Assembly: GCA_023014485.1 (NCBI GenBank) | Contig: JAJOZX010002706.1 | Coordinates: 124,001 to 188,000, forward strand | From: Bathynomus jamesi | Taxonomy: Eukaryota > Arthropoda > Malacostraca > Isopoda > Cirolanidae | DNA length: 64,000 nucleotides | Direction: 5' to 3' | Part shown: positions 42,222-54,054 of the stretch, piece by piece | How positions within the stretch are numbered: position 1 is the stretch's first letter | Layout: every line of letters begins with the position of its first letter | Notes under the pieces: generated by a model | What the model saw: only the letters and a program-made list of their open reading frames with translations | What the model was told of the DNA's origin: nothing | The model's database searches: none | Translations under genes and position numbers: made by a program

Positions 42222-44385
42222 ATGGCGACTACCCGCACAGCGAGTCAAATTTGGCTCATTGGCCATCCCATAGCCGAGATCAAGGGCGCACGGCTTCCTT
42301 CAATTGGAGACGTTTTACGCCTGTTTTTTCACTTTCACATAGAGCACAAGAAGACAGTGAACGACTCAGCGAAGGAGGTGGCATCATCAGTCATTGGTTA
42401 CTGGGAGAAATCCCGGATACTTACCATCACAGAGAAGAGCATTGGTCGAAAAGTGGTAGATCTTTTTCTTACTTGGAAGCTTCTCCAGAAAAATCGTGCT
42501 CGCGCTACGGAAACCCAGCGGAAAAAAGATGAGTTCCGTGATAATTTAGAAAATCTTTTCGATGTCGCCCACCCTAAAGCGATGGAACTTTTGACCATCG
42601 AAGAAGATCGAGCCTTCCTTATTGCTCAGCGAGAAAAAGGGAGGAGGGGAGTAATGGGAGGAGTTGACAAGAAAATGGCTCATTCTGTCATTGGTCGGGA
42701 ATAAACTGAAAGACGCCTAGCTCAGCACCAACCTCAAGCCAATATTACTTTTGAAAATATTGAGCTGGAATCTTCTTCTACGTCTGAAGCACCAAGTTCT
42801 GCGCCATCATCTGAAGACTCACCGCCCGCCTCTCCTGAAAAACGCAAGTGTTATGCTCGTGGCACTATCCAAGTCATCGCCCCCGAATTGGCAAGTACAT
42901 TGGATCGCACAGGAATCAGTCATCGTTCAGCACACCGGATTATCGACGCTACGGCTAGAAGCCTCGGCCATAACTCACACAAACTCGCGCTCAACTATGA
43001 AACCATTAGAAAATCACGAGAAAGGCTCCGTTCGGCGACGGCAGAAAAGATTAAACAAAGGTTCACACCCAAAAAAAAAAAAAAAAAAAAAAAAAATTCG
43101 GAAAAATTCTACCAGACGATGAAGGTGGTCGTGTGACCGACTAGCCATTTTCGTAACCGGAGTTGATACCGAGAAGCTCTTGGGTGTACCTAAGCTGACA
43201 TCAGGAACGGGTGAGGTCATCGCCTCGGTGGTACATGCTGCGCTCAAAGAATGGAATGTGTCAGAAAAGGTATCAGCTATGAGCTTCGACACTATAGCTT
43301 CAAATACTGGTTACTTGTCTGGGGCATGCGTAATTTTGGAGCAGAAACTCGGCCGCCGACTCTTATACCTTGCATGTCGCCATCACATCCTAGAACTTGT
43401 CGTTGAGAAGGCGTACATGGAATGCATGGGACCATCATCTGGTCCAGATATCCTCCTATTCTCCCGCTTCAAAGAGACGTGGAATACAATTTGCCAAGAT
43501 AAGTACAAGACCCTGTCAGACCTTCCATCGAGTCTGAATGAGAATCGAGAAGAACTGATCGCTTGCTGGAATCTATATCTGACAAAACATCAGCCGAGGG
43601 ATGATTACCGTGAATTCTTGGAGTTGTCGATTACAATCCTTGGAGGTAATTTACCTAACTTTAGGTTTCGGCGACCTGGAGCACTTCACCGAACACGTTG
43701 AATGGCAAAAGTAATTTATTCATTAAAAATCCTGCTGCTTTCCCATCATTTCAGACTTACAACTCGTGAAATGTCTGGCTTAAAACGATTTGTATTTTTT
43801 GCCCTGGAGTTATATGTCAGCGCGTGGTTCACGGCCAGCAGTCCTTCATCTGCTCCCGCGAACAATTTGAAGCTTCTTCAAGACCTAGCAAAGTAGCACG
43901 ATTAAAAGATCTCAGCATCCTGCCTTAGTGTCCTCGGTCGTCACTTATGGTACCTCAGCGAGTACTTGATTGGTCTCGCACTCTTTGATAAAGGTATCAA
44001 TGCAACGACGAAAAAGAATATCGCTCGATCAATCATCGAAAAAGAAGCTGCTGAAGATCCTCCAAAGCGAGCCCCAATACCTGCTGTTTCTTCCATTTCA
44101 ACAAAGCAGCTCTCGGACTTTGCCTCGAAGGGATCAAAGCTTCTCTTTGAACTTCTAAAAATTAATGATGGTTTCTTGTCCAAGGAACCAGAGACCTGGC
44201 CGGATGACGAAGATTTCAAGACTGGTTTGACTATAGTTGAAGGACTAAAAGTCGTCAATGACATGGCAGAGAGGGGAATTGCCTTGATCCAGGCCTTCAA
44301 TACAAAGATTACGAAGAATGAAGAACAGCGCCAACATCTCTTGCAGGTTGTTGAGGATCATAGGAAGTCTCAGCTGGTACATTGA
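42222..44385 (+). pseudogene. Transposase pseudogene of the long-TIR group, lineage 2
   Basis: A TTTTCTTAG acceptor precedes the ATG (42222, MATTRTASQIWLIGHPIAEI). This matches the N-terminal RSLTETFLVGYPSAFISGSQ region of the 3.4-kb element. Later parts: LASTLDRTGISHRSAHRII (42880-42950), LLGVPKLTSGTGEVI, MSFDTIASNTGYLSGACV (second D), LYLACRHHILELVVEK, RPGALHRTRWMAKVIYSL (about 43675-43720, across a frame change) and NDMAERGIALIQAF (E). The WDGK segment with the first D is lost at a poly(A) tract (43070-43096). Several frameshifts, and the final stop is at 44383-44385. Confidence 0.82.
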
Positions 44386-44747
44386 AAAAGGGGTATGGCT
44401 TGAGGAAAAGCAAGAATTAATGGGTGGTCTACAATGAATGAAAGACACCCTGGAATATATTTAGTAAATATATTATTTACTTATTACGATTGGAGTACGC
44501 CTGCACTTAAACCTTATGAACTAAAACTAACGTTTATTTACATTAATTAAAAAAAATATTAATTTATTTTTGCTAGGTAGGTAATGAATAATTAATTTTG
44601 TTATAAGGAGAATTATTTACCTCACTTGAGACACCCTTAAATATTACCTGAATGACCTAATATTTATAGTACATTGTTTTCTCATGTCGTAGCAGCATTG
44701 AACAAATGCCACTAAAAAACTCCAACTTTCGATTTTTATTGTCACCC

Positions 44748-44749
44748 TA

Positions 44750-44818
<69 letters not shown>
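44748..44818. repeat. (TA)n microsatellite
   Basis: Long TA run left of the palindromic repeat; a second run follows it (about 45003-45050). Confidence 0.95.
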
Positions 44819-44821
<3 letters not shown>

Positions 44822-45000
44822 ACACACAGACCGTGCATGAAACAAGGAACTCTTCTGGGATAATTAAATCCACTATAGTCCGAATAAGTAATGGTAAATG
44901 ACAATTCGGACTATAGTGGATTTAATTATCCAGAAGAGTTCCTTGTTCCATGCACGGTTTGTGATCATAAAAAACTCAGGGAACCATTCTGAGTTCATTC

Positions 45001-45002
<2 letters not shown>
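44818..45002. repeat. Palindromic repeat related to the 59.5-62.5 kb array
   Basis: Left arm (44818-44884) and right arm (44905-44975) are inverted copies containing CACAGACCGTGCATG, AAGGAACTCTTCTGGGA and CCACTATAGTCCGAA. The right side extends with CAGGGAACCATTCTGAG and TTCATTCCC, which matches the unit start at 59477 (reversed). The loop is about 20 bp (AATGGTAAATGACA). Flanked by (TA)n on both sides. Confidence 0.88.
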
Positions 45003-45058
<56 letters not shown>

Positions 45059-45344
45059 TATTAATATTATTAAAAATTTTATTAAAAATTATTATTAAAA
45101 AATAATGACTGGTGTAATAAAATGATAATGTATGACCCAAAATATCTTTCAAATTTTACGTTCAGACTTTCTTCCTTTCAGGTGATGCCCCTGTCACTCC
45201 ATCTGACGTCTGATGTCGAACAACATGTTGACCATGGCTGCGCCAAGTGAACGTCAACCTATGAGTGATTCACTCGATAGCACAATTCCATTTCGGATCA
45301 CTAATTGGAAACTTTGCTGTCTATGCTAAGAAAATCGGAATGAT

Positions 45345-46560
45345 AAGTTGACATGCCCAGCTGAAAATGAGTATGAAAGTGTGTACAAAACATTGTCTGA
45401 AAATTCGACAGCATTTGATGTGATCAAAGAGTTGCCATTTCCTATAAATATTAGGCCTTTGGACGATGTTTCAGATATAGAAGGTACGTTGTTGAAGAAT
45501 AAGGCTGTCATTCATAGAAACTGCAGGAGAAAATGTAATGCGCAAAAGCTTGATCGAGCAAAGAAACGGGCATTACTGAAGTCAGAGTGTTCTAATGAGG
45601 AAGTTCCCAGTCCAAAAAAGACAAGAAGTAGTTTTGTTTCATCTTTCAATCGTAAGCAGCCCCAGTGCATATTGTGTGATACTGAAATGAAGGCAAACCT
45701 TATCAAAGAACCAACTGATGATATTGATATCACATTCAGAAACTTAGCCACAAAAATCAACAACTCCCAACTGTTAGCAAGACTAGCTACTGCATCTGAT
45801 ATGCATGCCATGGGTGCATATTGCCATAAGACCTGCCACACAAACTATACACCCTTACCCGTTCAGCTGATCGACAAGCAGCATCAGTCAAATCTGAAAC
45901 TTGTGGTAATAGTAGCAATCCACCAACATCTTTTGAAGCAATAGCGTTTGCTGAGTTAGCTGCTTATGTTAGCGAGTGTAAAGGACAAGTTCGCAAATTG
46001 AGGGAACTTTACAAGCTCTATGACGAAAGGTTGACATAATTGGGGCGTGCCAGCAACCACACGCAATTCTACAAGACTGAAGGTGCGCTTGGTGGAAAAA
46101 TTGCCAGGATTAGTTGCTCAACCTGCAGGAAGAGACGTGTTGATTACGCATAGCAATACCGTTGGATCTGGGCTGTCTCATTCCAGCGAAACCACCTTGT
46201 GCGATGACGAGGCGATGATACTCGTTAAAGCAGCAAATATACTGAGGAGGCACATCTTTGAGAATCCGCTAGAGGCTTTCTCAGGTTCGTTGGCGGACGA
46301 CTGCTTCCTCAAATCTATCCCTCCTCCACTGTTTGCATTCATGAAAATGACATTGCTAGGCCGTAGTATTAAGTCACAGAACTCCATTGAGGTGCTAGGG
46401 CTAAAGTTGCGTGTACGTTGTATCACCTTATCATCCACAATACTATAAAGCGTGTTGTTAAGCCTACCAGTAATGAGAAGCGTCATTCCAAAGAACGTGA
46501 AACACCCACACCCCTCTATGTTGGGTTGAATTTGCAAACCAGGGTCGGTCAAAGCAGCTC
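45345..46560 (+). pseudogene. TE-associated Cys/His-rich protein, broken; class unclear
   Basis: After an acceptor-like CTTTCAG (45180) the frame reads MTCPAENEYESVYKTLSENS (from 45348), then NKAVIHRNCRRKCNAQKL and QPQCILCDTEMKANLIKE, and MGAYCHKTCHTNYTPLP. These paired Cys/His motifs (H..C...C; C..C; C.H..C) are common at the N-terminus of large TE-linked proteins in metazoan genomes. The following frames read FAELAAYVSECKGQVRKLRE and ILRRHIFENPLEAFSGS, then LYVGLNLQTRVGQSS near 46520. Stops and frameshifts occur throughout. I do not know its enzymatic class and no terminal repeats were found. Confidence 0.6.
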
Positions 46561-46974
46561 ATAAATCACTTCTATCTCTTGGCCGCACCCTGGAAACATA
46601 CTTGACTATCGAATAATTATTGAATTTTCAGTCAGTTAGTGTGGCTAAAACGCGTTAATCTTTGATTTGTCAGTATCGCTCTTATTCTCCATAAGTTCAC
46701 ACAGGTTACAGTTATAATTCAACTTTAAACCAAACAACCACAACTGCAACCGCGCGGTTGTGACTTTCTGACAACCACAACCGCGAAGCTATGAAATCTG
46801 ACAGAAACGAGCCCAAGATCATCAAATTTGGCCCAGCCGTTTCAGAGATAGAGCGATATAGGTGTTTTAGGGTAAAAAATGATCTTGACAATGACTTATC
46901 ATGTGACCTTGACCTCGAAACATCCCGAAACATAGTTAGATTGATCAGGCATCCTCAAAAGTATAAGAAACGAG
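46561..46974. other. Non-coding interval with inverted ACAACCGCGCGGTTGT
   Basis: A self-complementary CAACCGCGCGGTTG (about 46748-46761) lies next to the repeat CACAACCGCG, forming a small hairpin cluster. The open frame at 46791-46979 and its antisense show no known domain. Confidence 0.4.
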
Positions 46975-47240
46975 CCTAAGATCATCAAAATCGGCCCATT
47001 AATTCCTAAGATATGGCATTTTATGGTTTTGGCTGTGGAATCGAGGCAGCCATTTTGAATTTGCTTAAAATGGCCGCCAGAGTGAGGTCCCAGCGTGTCC
47101 CCACCCTGGAAATTTTTCCATATGGCTAAAGGTAACTTCATGCCAGATCTGAACGATTTTTGCATTAATCCACCCCACTCTCCACAGCGTCTTGAACGGA
47201 TTGAGGTCGAGACTTTGGCTGAGCCACCAACGGACACGAT
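46975..47240 (-). repeat. Dispersed ~240-bp repeat, copy 2
   Basis: Reverse complement matches 38325-38570, with about 90% identity by eye in the core (GGTGGGGACACGCTGGGACC, AAAATGGCTGCCTCGATTCC). Extends further on the right with ATCTGGCATGAAGTTACC (reversed). Confidence 0.8.
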
Positions 47241-48284
47241 ATTTCTTTTTCCTTAATCATGTCTTGATTAAAATACAAGTGTTCCGAATACGGAAATAAC
47301 CATTTGAGTTATTCCCAATTCTCCGCTATTCCAACCCTCGTAGATGAGAAGTTTGCTCCAAGAACGAATGTCCCTTAATCCCATCCTCTCATTTCCCATC
47401 CAAGTACAACCAAGATAATAAATCTTTCAGACTGTTTTAGTATTCCATCAGCATTAGTCTCATTTTTCCTCATTTCCCATTTGTCACGGAATCAAAATAT
47501 AATTGTAATCATCTTGCATCCATCCGTCCACTTATGAATTCCATCGTATCATGCATGCACGATGGCTGAGATAGGATTAAATCCCTTGCATGTATTTTCA
47601 GATTACATTTATTTTCATATATTCCCAAATTGTAAATAGGAAACTATATATAGCTTATAAATATACTCATACATACAAGTTGTGATTTTACTCCTATACT
47701 AAGTTGTGTCTTGTACTATTTCTGTACTTTGCCTATGTACAGTACTCTCAATACTGTGATTATTATCTCTTTCTGGACTGTATTCTTGTCGTACAATTCT
47801 ACAATGACATATATCCCAATTTAGTTAACTTTAATATATTAATTACGAAGTAACGTATCGAATTAACGTATATTAAATAATTTAACTACCGTGACGTCAT
47901 GAAGTAATCGTAACAAACCCTAAAAATGTATTCATTTCATATTTTCATACATTAAATACTAAATCTTCATACTGCTGTATGTAGTATTCAATGTATATAC
48001 AGTAGTAATTCCCCCACATATTATTACAGAACACGTCTAACTTATAAATGTTGTCGACAATGTTCGTTAGTCATGCGAATAAATTAATGTTCCTTTTTGA
48101 ATGTTAAATTAGTATATTTATTCTTTACGTTATCATTATCATTTAACCATAACGTAAACTATTCTTTAAATACTTTTTGGTTATTCTTGAATTTATTCTG
48201 AACCAAATTCACTCGGAACTATTTTACTTCAATTATTATCTACTGTGTTTATTAATACTTGCCTACTTGTGTTCACTTATAATA
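47241..48284. repeat. Dispersed repeat family, copy B; no gene seen
   Basis: From about 47360 to 47910 resembles 1510-1960 in the same direction, ending in the shared GTTAACTTTAATATATTAATTA-like and GTGACGTCATGAA text. Otherwise AT-rich and non-coding. The transposon at 48285 interrupts the region. Confidence 0.45.
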
Positions 48285-48664
48285 TGTACAATTTAGGGTT
48301 ATAACTTTTAGACTTTTTTTCAAATAAAAGATCTCCTGTATCATAAATCGATGAACTTTTGCTTAAAAACAATGAAAAATACCCTAATTCCTCTCAGTTT
48401 TTAAAGGTCACCCCCAAATCAAAAGTTTGAATCACCATAACCATATATTTACGTTACTACTCATAAGTATATAAATATATTATTATTAGAGGGCGGACTT
48501 TTAGGTTTTAACCTAAAAAATATTTTCGAATTTTTCAGTACGCTAATATATCGTGAGATCGCCCGAAAAATCACTTCCGGTGCTCAAATTCGATGACTAA
48601 TATCAATCCACCCATACAAGAAATTCTAGAACACACGACATTGTTCTTCATGCACTCGCAAATT

Positions 48665-48754
48665 GTATAAAAGCACGAAATGAAATCAACCGAATCACTT
48701 GTGTCCAGTATTGCGCAATAGTTACTCAACTGTTCAGTTCGACTCAACTTCAGG
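48665..48754 (+). promoter_or_regulatory. TATA promoter and non-coding first exon of the lineage 3 transposon
   Basis: TATAAAAG at 48665-48672 is followed about 25-40 bp downstream by TTGTGTCCAGT (candidate start region), then TCAACTGTTCAGTTCGAC and a donor CAG|GTAAGC at 48753/48754. The matching acceptor CTGTTTCAG ends at 49189, eleven bases before the ATG at 49200. Confidence 0.6.
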
Positions 48755-49199
48755 TAAGCTTTTATTATTTGTAATATGTTCGCTTAATTAAAAACGTAGC
48801 GAAATGTGGAATTCGCTTCTGCACTCTTGAACATTCCAGAACATTTTTAAAATTTATTAACCATAATAATTTGTTGAATTTTTCTTCCATTTTAACACGT
48901 AAACAAAAGCGTATCCAGAATGTTTTGTAGAGGGGAGTCAAACTCAAAAAATATATAGAGCCCAAAATATTTGGTGATAAATATTTTCGTGAGACGTTCT
49001 ATGGATGTTCTAAAAATATTTTCCAAAATTTTATCACCTAAAAAATAAATATTTGGTCATATTTTTCACCTAAAAATCCGCCCCTAATTATTATATTATT
49101 TCTATATATTATATTAATATTATATATATATAATATATATATAAACAAACAAACAAATCAACTTAATACCTTTTTTATATCTGTTTCAGAAGCAATATA

Positions 49200-50936
49200 A
49201 TGTCACACAAGAAAAGTGATACTACCATACAGAAGAACAAGGATATCTGGACCAATAATCTGGTGAGATTCCAGCAGTCACATAGAAGAAGAAGTGTGCC
49301 TTTAGAAGAATCTTCACTAGAAGAAAAATGCAGAATGCCACTCCAAATCCAAATCATTGGACGGTACAGTTTCTTGGAACAGAAATCAAAGGAAGAAAGG
49401 AGCGAATAGTGGAAATTTCCAAAGAAGTTACAAAATTATGGAAGAATAAATTGAATTTTCCGCATGTGTCAGATCAAGTAATACGAGCAAAGCTTGACAA
49501 GGTGATGAAGACTTATGATGAATGTGTCAGGGGGGAACATATGATGCCCTGAATGAACTTTTTGATATCACTAAAGTAAATGGCCAATAGTTATCCTCGG
49601 AAGACAAACGACTGTACCACCTTCAAGTGGAAAGCAAAGGAGAAGTGGGGTACTCTACAGCTCAAGTTGCAAGTGAAGAAACGATTCGCCCTTAAAAGAG
49701 ACGAAAATTGCCTGCTGAATCAGCTCAACATCTTACAATCATGTATCTGGTGGTAGTGGTACTGAATCTGAAGAGAGCGAGCATGAAGATGAAGATGAGA
49801 GTATTACTCCACCAACCAGAAGACATAACAAAAGTAAAGTTGCAACCAACTTGGTGACATCCACAGGAGTATCAACAAGTAAAGCCGCTAAAATATGCAA
49901 ACAGTTGTCACTTGATGGTATTGACATTCACCAAGTCAAGCAGCAATTTACAAGTCAGCATACAAAGAGGCTGCTAAATTGAAGGAGGAAATGATTGAAA
50001 ATTTACAGATGGAAGAGTGGTCTTTACATTTTGATGGAAAGCGCATTGAGGAAAATGAGTATCAAGTAGTGGTACTTAAAAATGAAAGAACCGAAGTAAA
50101 ATTGGATGCATTGCGTCTGAAAGATGGCAAGGCTGAAACTATTGCTGAAGGAATTGCAAAAGTTATGATGAATACACCTTATGGAATGCAATAAAGATGA
50201 TCGTTGCTGATAAACAAGTGTTAACACTGGGAAAAAGAGTGGAGTTGTTGTCAAATTGCAACGAATGTTCTCAGAGAAGGGTATCTGCAAACCACAATTT
50301 ATCAGTTGTCAGCATCACATTCTGGACAGGATTCTCCGTTTGGTAATGGACGAAGATCTTGGTGCTAACACCAGTTCTCCAAACATCGAATATCCATTTG
50401 TATCCCAACTGGTGAAGAATTATGAGGAACTAAAGGCACAGTTTGTTAATGGAACAGAAGAGGTCCTCGAGAAATCAGGATGGAGAGATGATATTAAGTT
50501 TTTGTACCATCTAACACGGGTGTTTAGATTCTTTGAAGAAAAAGGGAATTTTCCTTTGATTAACTTTCAGAAAATTCCAAACATCAGCAATGCGAGGTGG
50601 CATTCAAGAGCCATTCTAGCTATCCTTGCATTTATTCTTATACCTACAACAAGGAAGACTTTGGAGAAGGTATGCAGATTCATTTCATACAACTGGGCAG
50701 AATATTGGTTTACTAATCAGATGTACAATGAAAATGACTTCAAGAACTTGTCAGAAATATTGAAACCTTACAAAAAAGCATTGAACTCATTGGAAAATGA
50801 CTGGAAGCAGGAGCCATCCCCACTCAAGATACCAAGAAGTAATCAGTGTGCAGAACGTGCAATCAAAGTTATGCAGGAACTGTATGCTGCCTGCAAACAA
50901 AAACAAACTGCAACTTCGGTTTATTCTAAGCAATAA
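49200..50936 (+). pseudogene. Transposase pseudogene of the long-TIR group, lineage 3
   Basis: ATG at 49200 reads MSHKKSDTTIQKNKDIW. The frame changes near 49330 (NHWTVQFLGTEIKGRKERI) and again near 49550, 49730, 49970 and 50200. Motifs in order: TSTGVSTSKAAKICKQLSL, WSLHFDGKRIEENEYQ (first D, about 50020), FISCQHHILDRILRLVMD (about 50300), IPNISNARWHSRAILAIL (about 50575) and NQCAERAIKVMQELYA (E, about 50845). The segment that should hold the second D (expected near 50200-50250) is damaged. The order and spacing match those of copies 1 and 2. Ends in SVYSKQ and stop. Confidence 0.85.
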
Positions 50937-51167
50937 GCAGTAATATATGTACAAGTATTATAACGATTATGTTGTGAGTTCTTTTATTATATTACATGGA
51001 ATATGCAATAAAGTTACGTATGCAATAATCGATTTTTTGATTTCGGGGTGACCTTTTCTAAAAAGATATTAAAATGAAAGTTCATTTCTTTGTTTTTAGG
51101 CAAAAGTTCATCGAATTAAAGTACAGGAATATTATGTTGTAAAAACGTTATAACCCTAAATTGTACA

Positions 51168-51366
51168 TAGCCCGTTACGGATAATATGTGTATTTCATGC
51201 ATTCATACATGTCTGTTTCGTGATTACGTACATGTGAATATCTCTACTGCATCGTTCGCCTACCTAATTTCGGATGCTGAACTGTTTTCTTTGCCAAGCC
51301 TCGCGCTTCTGTATACGTAAGCCTCCGAATTCCTCAGACTTAACAGAACTTAGAATCATCTCCCCT

Positions 51367-51434
<68 letters not shown>

Positions 51435-52070
51435 TCTGCCTCAAATCCATAACATTATTTTGTTTTGTTATCTATGTTATTGTGCTGTGTTACTCGTTCG
51501 TTATCCGTCTACGTCACATAGTTCTTCTCCCTGTTGTCATTCATTGGTACTTATTATTTCTATCCAACAATTATTCAAATCCTGTTACTCATGTGTTACG
51601 TTATCATAATTGTTCATGTAATTTCGATGGAAAATATATGACTGTATGTTAGCCTTCCCTACGTCGTCACATTATTATGTTATACGTTATCTTTCTTGTG
51701 TGTTTTGTGCTTAATTCATTTTTCCTTCTATTCAGCAAAAATTAAGTCAGAATAATTGTCACCACAGTTAACGAATGTATAATGCCATATTTGGCCGACA
51801 TCTTCTTGTACATTGGTGATTCGAGAGCTCCTTCGATATAAGCATAATACCCGATGCTCTTCACGTTATCTGCACCAAAATGATGCATGAAATGCAAAAG
51901 AAACTAATCACAAAGTTACAAAGCACCTTCGCTCATCAAATTTATGATGATACATAAATGGTTCATTTACTTTCGCGTGACCTCCTTTTCAGAATTGAGC
52001 GAACTAAGTTTTCTGTATGCGGTTATATTTCCGCAAACTATTTTCGAATGGTAAGATAGTGTTGCAAGAT
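51168..52070. other. Gene-free interval with (CT)n
   Basis: (CT)n of about 60 bp at 51371-51431. The open frame through it is a repeat artefact. No other feature recognised. Confidence 0.55.
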
Positions 52071-52175
52071 CAGGCCGGTCCAAGGGTTTTTGGCGCTCTA
52101 GGCGAACTATGACTTTGGCGTCCCCACCACATTCAATATAGAGAAAAATGTGAAGGCTAGAATGAAATTTTACCT

Positions 52176-53071
52176 TTATTTACTTGGCATTCGAAATGAA
52201 CAATTTAAAAATAAAAATAGTATTTTTATGATTTTTCTACTTTTCATTAATCCTAATACAATTATAACACAACATTTGAAACTTTGTTTTTCGTACTTTT
52301 GCTTTCGCAAATGGGCAGTAAGTTGTTTGAGACAAAGTTTTGAAGCTATTTCGGGTTCTATCGAGATGGTGGCCAGTCCAACAAGTCTCTCTTGCAGCAT
52401 GGAAGAACGAAGGTATGTCTTTATCAATTTTAACTTTGAAATTCTACGCTCCCCACTAGCAACAGAAATTGGAAGAGTCAAGAGAATTCGAGGAGCAATG
52501 AAGATGTTGGGAAAGCTGTCTGTGAGTCTTGTTCAGAAATAAACTTCAGTACATCTTATGATCTTGAGGTGTAAGACGCCTTGGAAGTCGTCGTGAGATA
52601 GCCTTCAGTTCACTGCACAAATCTACTGCATCAATATTTTCTGAATTTCCATGTTGTAATGCCGTCTCTAGTTTCAAGCAATGTTCTAATATCTATTTTG
52701 AAGTTTTATTTTGCAAACTGTGCACATCGGTGAGGAAACCAAATATTGAATCAAGCTACTGTATCTGCTCAAATCCTAGATCATAGATCTTTCCAAGCTT
52801 ATATCGAAGAGGCTTCAAGGCATCAATTCGACTCTCCCATCTTGTTTGACTCAATGGTTTCAGAGTTAGAGAACGCACATGGTCACGAAGAACTTCCCAA
52901 CGGCGTACTGAACTTGGAAAAAAAAAATATGCGTTGCACCAGGTCAAAGAAACTACTTGCCTCCAAACAACATCTAGCAGCATCATTGACAACCAAATTC
53001 AGAGAATGTCTTGCAAGCAGAAATGGGCAGTAATGTATTTGATAAATACTTAAATACATATTTAAATACAA
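52176..53071 (-). pseudogene. ZMYM1-like hAT transposase remnant
   Basis: Read on the minus strand from the right: LARHSLNLVVNDAARCCLEA, then TLKPLSQTRWESRIDALKP, a long gap, and the dimerisation tail LPISVASGERRISKLKLIKT with LRSSMLQERLVGLATISIE. These match the C-terminal half of hAT transposases of the type at 9690-12234. N-terminal domains are absent. Confidence 0.82.
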
Positions 53072-53838
53072 TTTGTATTTAAATACTATATTTATAAATA
53101 CATCTCTTTAGGTATTTAAATGTGTATTTAAATACATTATTATGGGTGTATTTTGTAATTATAAATACATATTTTCAAATATATTTTTAAATACATTTGC
53201 GGAAAATTAGTTTACGTTTGAGTAACTCCTTGAAATTCTTTTATTGCGACTTGTGGCAACTTCTCCGCCGCAGTGACGTCGCTGGAGACGCTTAAAACGA
53301 AGATGCTGAATACTGCAATCCTCTTCTTGCTGCAGTAACTCGGGGTTTCAAGACTAGATTTTTCACTATTTGAATCTTGAACTCAGAGTTAATGATGCAG
53401 TTGTCGCAGCAGTCTCTCATCCCTTCTCCAAGTTCAGATGGGTCGGCTTGAAAAGAGTTGGATTACCAGACCATGACAGCAACTGTTAGTGATAAGCTCA
53501 TCAATGTGGTCAAAGATATAACCAACGATATGAAAGAAGGCTGACCTCTCTTCTTGGAAAATGATGAGTATTTTCACTTTGATTAAACACTATCACCACA
53601 ATCTGGAGAGGAAACTCCAGACATGGGCGTCATCAGATATCTGAACGACGCAGATACCAACTTGTCCTGCCTCTTCAACCACAAAGCAATTCAGAAGGTC
53701 TTCATCAAATACAACCCTACGCTGCCTTCATCAGCTCCAATAGAGTGTCATTTTCTTTTGCCAGAATGATTAATTCACCCAGGAGAGGGAAGCTGTCCGA
53801 CGGGCTTTTTGAGAGCTTGACACTGATGAAGGCGAATA
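53028..53838 (+). mobile_element. Nested hAT fragment with AAATAC-rich end
   Basis: Starts CAGTAATGTATTTGATAAAT and continues for ~150 bp as a degenerate (TATTTAAATAC) repeat, as in sub-terminal regions of some hAT families. From 53280 it carries a frameshifted transposase end: VIRYLNDADTNLSCLFNH, then FIKYNPTLPSSAPIECHF, the hAT dimerisation motif. The right terminal repeat is missing. Confidence 0.7.
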
Positions 53839-53907
53839 TGTAGGGGACCGCCTAGTTCGCCTATATTGTCGGGCCGGCTCTGTGACAGATATGCAAAAAG
53901 TTTGTCG

Positions 53908-54050
53908 TATGCGCCTCGGTGATGTAGTGGTTAGCATCGCTGACTACGAATCCATCGCCCAAGGGATCGAGAACCGGTGACGGCAGGCGGCGCGCAGCAA
54001 AACCCAACTGTTCATCCTTCCACACAATAAAATAAATTAGTTGGTAGATA
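53908..54050 (+). repeat. tRNA-derived SINE-like repeat 1
   Basis: Box A-like TGATGTAGTGGTTAGC (about 53921) and box B-like GGATCGAGAACC (about 53966) are spaced as in tRNA promoters, but the sequence does not fold into an intact tRNA. A T/A-rich tail follows. Confidence 0.55.
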
Positions 54051-54054
54051 AATG

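Larger units (their letters stand above)
41062..44637 (+). mobile_element. Relative of the long-TIR transposon, lineage 2 (defective)
   Basis: Candidate ends are GGGGTGCCTCGAGTCA and, reversed, AGGGTGTCTCAAGTGA, each preceded by TA (41060-41061 and 44638-44639). The TIR detectable by eye is short (about 16-20 bp). It contains a transposase pseudogene on the plus strand related to the 3.4-kb elements, plus a hAT MITE (41554-42084) in its leader. Boundaries are less certain than for copies 1 and 2. Confidence 0.6.
48285..51167 (+). mobile_element. Relative of the long-TIR transposon, lineage 3 (2883 bp)
   Basis: The ends TGTACAATTTAGGGTTATAA are perfect inverted copies. The inverted similarity continues for about 150 bp through CGATGAACTTTTGC.TAAAAA and AAAGGTCACCCC.AAATCAAA. 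TA lies on both flanks (48283-48284, 51168-51169). It carries a promoter-like region, a first intron and a multiply frameshifted transposase. Smaller and more diverged than the 3.4-kb copies but with the same architecture. Confidence 0.88.
52071..53882 (-). mobile_element. hAT element (~1.8 kb, defective) with a nested hAT fragment
   Basis: The ends CAGGCCGGTCCAAGG and, reversed, CAGAGCCGGCCCGAC are followed by the mirrored block AGGCGAACTA. Octamers TGCAAGAT and TGACAGAT on the flanks agree at 6 of 8. The minus strand carries a ZMYM1-like hAT transposase remnant. From 53028 it is interrupted by part of another hAT. Confidence 0.75.

Noticed and set aside
52150..52542. 130-aa plus-strand open frame
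   Set aside because: Antisense shadow of the hAT dimerisation region on the minus strand.
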